Of a DNA stretch of 64,000 nt, positions 58,552-64,000 are shown in pieces. The position numbers and the translations under genes were made by a program. The first letter of the stretch is position 1; every line of letters starts with the position of its first letter. The notes beneath the pieces were generated by a model that saw nothing but the letters and a program-made list of their open reading frames with translations, searched no databases and was not told the origin of the DNA. This DNA is from Diadema setosum (taxonomy: Eukaryota > Echinodermata > Echinoidea > Diadematoida > Diadematidae), in contig NC_092690.1 of the NCBI RefSeq assembly GCF_964275005.1, positions 11,164,010-11,228,009 of the forward strand, in the 5' to 3' direction.

Positions 58552-59530
58552 CTTCAGCCCCTATCGATTTCTCCAAAAGATTGTTAATCCTTCCGAGCGG
58601 TAAGATGCAGTAAGCGGGGACAGGGAGGACTTCGAATCGAATAGCCTTGATGGTTTCCAAAAGGCCAATCTCCTCCGTCCTGGATGATACTGGTCTCTGA
58701 TCCATACGTGTTTTGAGAGACGAGAAGATATCTGGGTGGTCAGTACACCTGGAAACGAGTTTTCGCGGTTCCACGTCCAGCAACTCTTCTACCCTTCCAG
58801 AAGCTTTGCAGACTGCAGACATTGCTTCCGCTTCAGTCGCAAGGAGATCGTCCATCAAAGCATTAAATGAACTTCTCTGTGTTTCAATTTCCGCTACGAG
58901 ATTCCCTACTGTCATGACGAGCTTATTTCTAATCAGGTCCAACTGGTTTTCACAAGCTGTGTTAATCTCTGTTACCAAGCCGTCCAAGTAACCGTTCCCA
59001 TCCTCCTTGCTCCTTTCAATGCTACTTGCGTATTCCTTGTGAGTGTCTGTCCATTCAGAAGCGTCCCTTAGGATTGCAACTATTTCATCAGTCTTGTGAC
59101 TTGCAACCTCCTCCACGCCTTTAAGGTGAGACATGTGCTCAGAATGTCTGTGATCCGAAAGTGCACATTCCGCACAGACAACCAGCTCGCACTTCTCGCA
59201 GAAATGACTTCGTTCAAGATTTGGGTGTGCTTCACAAACATCTTCAGCGGCCTTGCTTGTTTCCCCCTTAATTTCCGCAATAATTCCCATTATCTTGTTT
59301 ACAAGCAGATTTGGTGGTAAGCTGCCAATGTTTTGCCTCGCACACCTTGCTCGACATACTGGGCATCTTATGTGACGAACAGATGAAGAAGTACAACCAC
59401 TTTCGATTTCGGTGATGCATTTTCGACAGAAAGTATGCATACAAGGTAGGTGTGTGGCATCTTCCAGTTGGCCCAGACATATCCCACATTCCAAGACTTC
59501 ACAGATCGACTCTTTCAGCTTGGCCGCCAT
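58552..59530 (-). CDS. TRIM gene 4, exon 1: RING, B-box 2, coiled coil
   Basis: Starts MAAKLKESICEVLECGICLG in an ACCATGGC context. RING C15, C18, C30, H32, C35, C38, C56, C59. B-box CEAH, FCEKC, CAEC, DHRHSEH around residues 100-130. Long helical region after that with heptad-like spacing, ending RFEVLPVPAYCILPLGR. Donor GAAG|GTATTG after 58552, phase 1. Probable E3 ubiquitin ligase, the best candidate for an intact member of the array. Confidence 0.85.
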
Positions 59531-60317
59531 GGTTCATAAATTCAACTTCATAAAATCCAATACTGTTTTGAATGCCGCAGATAATATCTTTTTCCATGGA
59601 CCTGCAATGTTAACAAGGTGAAAATGTCAAACTCCACACTGAGGACTGGACACTAACTACCAGAAAATGAGGGACGTATCCGGACCACCTGTTGTAGATT
59701 TTCTTGGATCAACGTCTCATATTATGTATTAGTTGCGACTGGTTGAAAAAATTGCGGAGCGGGCTCTTCACGTACACTCAATCCTCATCACCAGCTTGCT
59801 GAGGTTGCAGCTGCAGGTCCTGGTATACAATGGCACAAAAGAAAGTGATTATTATACTATACTCAGTAGGCACTGAATCTTCGGGGGAAAGTCTACATTC
59901 AGCTCACATAAGGCCTGCTGCATAAACAGTGAAGACTGAGTGTTTTTTCCCCAAAGTGAATCGTAGGTCTTCTAAATCAAACATAACAAAGCGATTATTA
60001 ATGTTAATCTTACCTTACGTTAGATTTGATAATGAAATGCAACTTTGACGGTGATAAGACATCTTGCAGAAGTTTGCCTTCGATTTTCCAAGTCAGCATG
60101 GCTGCATACATTGTTGCTCAAGACTGAGGGAAAGCTCATATTACGGCCATGTTGTTACATCAAGACATTCGTGGCAGTATGAATCACAGTTCTTAGTGAT
60201 ATGAAAAGATTGTGTAAAAATATAGATTTAGAAGAAAAATATAAAGTGGAAGGGAATGGGAATTGTAGGCCTACCATTGACACTTAACCCCCCCCCCCCA
60301 CAAGCCCACACACGTCA

Positions 60318-60348
<31 letters not shown>

Positions 60349-60407
60349 TACATACACACACTCGAAAGTTAGGTTGGCTATTCCGAAACGCACGAAATCT
60401 GTACAGA
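59531..60407. other. 5' flank of TRIM gene 4, non-coding
   Basis: The first 130 bases match the 5' flank of TRIM gene 3. A C run at 60290 and (CA)n at 60316-60345 follow. No gene. Confidence 0.5.
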
Positions 60408-60525
60408 GAGATGTTCGTTAATCCGAACGTTGGTTTGTGGAGTTATTCAGAAGATCCGTTATTCCAAAGGTCCGTTATTCTTAGAATGAATTTACGGGTA
60501 CGTCATTCCGAAAATGAAAAGAAGG
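60408..60525. repeat. Short run of GTTCGTTATTCCGAA-type monomers
   Basis: 'gttcgttaatccgaacg', 'ccgttattccaaagg', 'ccgttattcttag', 'gtcattccgaaaatga': same monomer family as 55455-56130. Confidence 0.65.
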
Positions 60526-60685
60526 TGCGTACTTTAATGCAAATTATTATACATACAAGCCACTTTTTTGAGACAATAAAACCATGTATCAATATTCCTG
60601 CAAGGGGTTTGCTTAATGACATGCAATATTGTTAGCATAATACCTGTCCTATGCATTTCTACATTACCCGTATCAATGGAGAAAA

Positions 60686-60717
60686 AGAGTACAATATTGT
60701 TGCCAATATTGTACTCT
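60686..60717. repeat. 32-bp palindrome
   Basis: Perfect 14-bp arms (AGAGTACAATATTG) around a TTGC loop. Confidence 0.9.
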
Positions 60718-61023
60718 GCTGTCAATAACGCACTCTAGTATGTTTCTTTATACGCATGCGCAGTATCGCTTGCAAAGAAAACAAAGTGCGGTGGCTTTGC
60801 GCGATGAGGTTTAGAAACGCCATAGGAGTACACGTAAATCGTCTGTGCTGTCTGCGGCAGTCGCTCGCTGATGTGCTCTGTACTGTACTGTGCGTATAGA
60901 TACACGTCCGTTTACAAGTTGAAAGGTTAGATTTTTGTAAACAACAATGGCGACCTCCACAAAAAGGTTGTTGTCGTGGAAAGTGGTTTGTATGTATAAT
61001 AGTAATAATATTGGATTTCTTTC

Positions 61024-61124
61024 GTGGTATATCAGATATATTGCATTCATCAACATGAATATTGCACTCGTCTTCGACTCGTGCAATATTCATGTTGATG
61101 AATGCAATATATCTGATATACCAC
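61024..61124. repeat. Perfect 44-bp inverted repeat
   Basis: Arms 61024-61067 and 61081-61124 are exact complements, separated by 13 bases. Arm ends read 'gtggtatatcag' outside and 'gaatattgcac' inside. Confidence 0.97.
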
Positions 61125-61145
61125 TCAAGTGCATCCAATATTTAT

Positions 61146-61243
61146 ATTATATTGGATGGCTATGAATGGGATACCAGGGAATATTGGCCCTAACGAGTGC
61201 AATATTCCCTGGTATTCCATGAATCAAGGCCATCCAATATAAT
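61146..61243. repeat. 98-bp imperfect inverted repeat
   Basis: Arms share 'attatattggatggc' outside and 'ataccagggaatattg' inside, with a few indels; the spacer holds 'aacgagtg'. It lies 21 bases from the preceding palindrome and shares the 'gagtgcaatatt' word with it. Confidence 0.9.
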
Positions 61244-61973
61244 TATTATCATCTATACAATCAAGTAGAGCAAGCATTTGTAAACTGCACAAAATTACCC
61301 GGCTTCTACTCGTCTTTGAAGTTGACTCGGCAGTCACATCCCAGCGCTGAAAAGAGAAACCCCTAAAACTGCGTACATGAAACATGACAACTAGCAAGAT
61401 GCTTGCGCGCTTGTGAATTGTAACAAAAACGACGCGCACTAGTATCAAGCGTTTGCGCATTCAGCAAGCGCTCGCGTAATAGACGAGACAGAATTGAATA
61501 TGGTATGATCTTAACGGCAAGTAACAACGGTAGCCTATGGGGAATTAATACGTTGGCCTATGCGTTTCGTTCAATATGCTCTGTTATAAAATGGGTTCAA
61601 GAATGTAGCCAATTGGAAGCGCTGAAATGAGTCACGTGTGCTTGTATTAATATTTCTCACTAACATCCACGGCCGACGTCACAATGTTTGCACTAGCAGG
61701 GCGCACTCAATCAGTTGTTACAAGTGCGTCGCGCGCTACTATACGAGCTGTCAATCCTGTTAACAACTTCTAGCTATAGTTCGGGCTGCCGGCCGGCCTT
61801 TCTTGTGTGCATAACATGTGTGGCGTACGTATACTCTTATACGTACAGGGTACATACAGTACTTTATATGTGCGGGATTTCCGAGTGCGACGTGTTTGGG
61901 ACGAACATCTTCGGACATCTTGATCCACAAAGGTACGTGAAAAATGTTGTTAGTTTTCGACCCATTTTATAAA

Positions 61974-62120
61974 ACAAATGATGCACAGGATTATTTCGTG
62001 GCCTTAGTGGAGACGCAGCTCACTCTCGGGTATTTACAATGTAGTGCATGTTTCACAATTGTAAATACCCTCGAGTGCGCTACGCCTCCACTTACGCACT
62101 CTATCCTGTGCATCATTTGT
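61974..62120. repeat. 147-bp inverted repeat
   Basis: Outer arms 'acaaatgatgcacaggat' and complement, inner arms 'gggtatttacaat' and complement; 'agtggag..cgcag' against 'ctacgcctccact' in between, with small indels. Spacer about 16 bases. Confidence 0.9.
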
Positions 62121-62890
62121 ATAATATTGAACGGTAAAAATTGAGCGGACAACAATACGCGTTTTTAATGCGCCGCTAAAACGTCCTATATAGATGATAA
62201 TATATAATTAACAACTCTTCAGAATAACGAATGGTATACATGAAATACGTTTTGTACTATACCAATGAGGAACCAATACCCTGATTATCCTTTACGATGT
62301 GCTACATGGACGCCGTGGCACCCAGGTATTGTCGAAGCAATGTTTTCTTCACATACATCAAGAATTATACGCTGTATACTGCACCAACGCATTCACTACC
62401 GATAGATATGTTTTCATGACTGCAAAACAAAGGGAAAGTCAACGCTACCTTGGAAGATGTATGACGATATTTTGAAGACGAACTGAGCTGAATGAATACA
62501 AATAGTGCTTGCACGATTATTACTTCTTCATTAAAACTTGCTTGACGAGATATATGACGAAAGCTTACGGGAAAAAATACACACCAAAAAGCGGTCGAAT
62601 ATAATATTTGAGCTACATAGTGTTTGCAAAGCGGCAGTATGACGTGGCGCATCTTCCAAAGGTCGCATAGCAATTGCGCTGTAATCTAATCTAGTTTCTG
62701 TCTATGTAGAAACGCACCACAGTGCTGCTTGCTTCGTTATGGACTCCCTTGAGGATATTGCGTACTAGTATTAGCTTTGCCTGTAATGGTATATTATCTC
62801 CTTCCATATAGTTGTTAGCAAAGAAGTAACATGAAACATCATTATTATGCATGTATATATATTATATAGTATTCCATATACATTTCTATA
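62121..62890. other. Non-coding, nothing recognised
   Basis: No supported gene or element termini. Confidence 0.5.
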
Positions 62891-62897
62891 TCATAAT

Positions 62898-62906
62898 ATA
62901 TATGTA

Positions 62907-62944
<38 letters not shown>

Positions 62945-62972
62945 TACATATATATATATATAAAATATACTA

Positions 62973-63034
<62 letters not shown>
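62898..63034. repeat. (TA)n and (GA)n compound microsatellite
   Basis: Several TA tracts with ATG/CATA interruptions, ending in an (AG)n tract of about 11 units at 63012-63034. Confidence 0.95.
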
Positions 63035-63035
<1 letters not shown>

Positions 63036-63451
63036 GGTGCGCGTAGGGGTCCCGACCGTGTATACAGAACCAGTGTTAGCTCCTTCATTATCTATTCAGT
63101 GCATTGATCACTATAGCTACCCGTGGTCAACGTCCGCGAATGCTCTTATCTTCTCGCACTGTGTATGTGTATTATGTATAATATGTATATACATATATGA
63201 AGATTTTGTTTGCAAAAACCGATAAGTCCATTTTTGAAGATTTTGAAGTACGGTCTCTGTCATAAAGTGCAAAATAATACCTTTTAAATGATATATTGGT
63301 CACTACATAAATAAAGGTACATTTTTGAAGTTATGGTCAAAAGAAGCAGAAATTTTCTTATTATTCTCTTTATTTTTCTTGACCTTTAATCCCAAATTGA
63401 TATGATAATGTCACACTGTACTTCTTTTTTTGACTTAGATGGACTTTCAAC

Positions 63452-64000
63452 ATAACCACAACTAATTTTATTGAGGCAAAGTTGTAAATTTAAAGTTTAA
63501 AAATCGGTTTCTGATATCCGGAGCTTTCTGGGGTTTTCTGGTCAAAGAAACCATGGAGTGGGAAGGTTGACCCTACTCGTACTCGGATATATAACCACAA
63601 TTAATTTTATTGAGGCAAATTTGTAAATTTAAGGTTTAAAAATCGGTTTCTGATATCCGGGGCTTTCTGGGGTTTTCTGGTCAAAGAAACCATTGAGTGG
63701 GAAGGCTGACCCTACTCGTACTCGGATATATAACCACAATTAATTCTATTGAGGCAAATTTGTAAATCTAAAGTTTAAAAATCGGTTTCTGCTATCCGGG
63801 GCTCTCTTGGGTTTTCTGGTCAAAGAAACCATGGAATGGGAAGGTTGACCCTACTCCTACTCGGATATATAACCACAGTTAATTTCATTGAGGCAAATTT
63901 GTAAATTTAAAGTTTAAAAATCGGTTTCTGCTATCCGGGACTTCCTGGGGTTTTCTGGTCAAAGAAACCATGGAATTTAAAGGTTGACCCTACTCGTACT
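63452..64000. repeat. 139-bp tandem repeat, about 4 copies, open at window end
   Basis: Copies start at 63452, 63591, 63730 and 63869 with 'ataaccaca', exactly 139 bases apart, and run past the window edge. Each holds 'atcggtttctg', 'ttttctggtcaaagaaacca' and 'gaccctactc'. Copies differ at scattered single positions only. Satellite or long minisatellite. Confidence 0.95.

Noticed and set aside
60722..61138. Minus-strand ORFs of 91 and 138 codons
   Set aside because: They run through the perfect 44-bp palindrome and show no domain; the opposite strand is equally open there because of the symmetry.
1..64000. CRISPR arrays, operons, bacterial promoters or terminators
   Set aside because: Introns, LINEs, LTR element and microsatellites show a eukaryotic genome; repeats here have no spacer-repeat layout.

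Overview
The window is eukaryotic: intron-containing, AT-rich and packed with transposable elements. The gene content (tandem RING/B-box/NHL-type TRIM genes, an orphan rhodopsin-like receptor, CR1/L2-like LINEs, many non-autonomous DNA elements) fits a marine invertebrate deuterostome, most likely an echinoderm. That assignment is an inference from style, not a match to a named species.

The main host genes are four minus-strand copies of one two-exon TRIM gene, at about 4.6-7.5 kb, 12.7-15.2 kb, 23.7-30.0 kb and 57.5-59.5 kb. Exon 1 encodes RING, B-box and coiled coil; exon 2 encodes an NHL-like beta-propeller. In copies 1, 2 and 4 the exons join across a phase-1 intron with the same logic (G before the donor GT, CC or CT after the acceptor AG, giving an alanine codon at the joint). 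In copy 3 the matching donor is one base out of phase and the intron has grown to 4.6 kb by nested insertions. Copies 1 and 2 lie in a roughly 6 kb segmental duplication (1.6-7.5 kb and 9.1-15.2 kb); copies 3 and 4 form a second, more diverged pair. The other recognisable host gene is a class A GPCR (38.4-39.7 kb, minus) with a frame break in its third intracellular loop.

15.9-20.3 kb is three tandem copies of a 1.1-1.5 kb non-coding unit. The copies act as empty sites for one another and show three clean insertions (a foldback, a subrepeat MITE and a TTTAA-flanked MITE). 30-38 kb is gene-poor and holds TIR elements, a 72-bp near-perfect palindrome and a nested MITE. 40.1-48.7 kb is one LINE carrying endonuclease and reverse transcriptase, broken by a young non-autonomous LTR retrotransposon (two identical 156-bp LTRs, primer site and polypurine tract, protease-like ORF but no RT), by a 93-bp TTAA MITE, by a homopolymer frameshift and by a nonsense codon. 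48.7-57.4 kb is mostly non-coding, with microsatellites, LINE tails, a tRNA-like sequence inside a 38-bp-arm hairpin, and a large element made of a short repeated monomer. 60-62.2 kb holds a cluster of palindromes. A 139-bp tandem repeat starts at 63.45 kb and runs off the end.

The least explained feature is how many separate non-autonomous elements here contain runs of short near-palindromic monomers centred on CGTT/AACG-type words, in some cases with an interior motif shared between elements whose termini differ.
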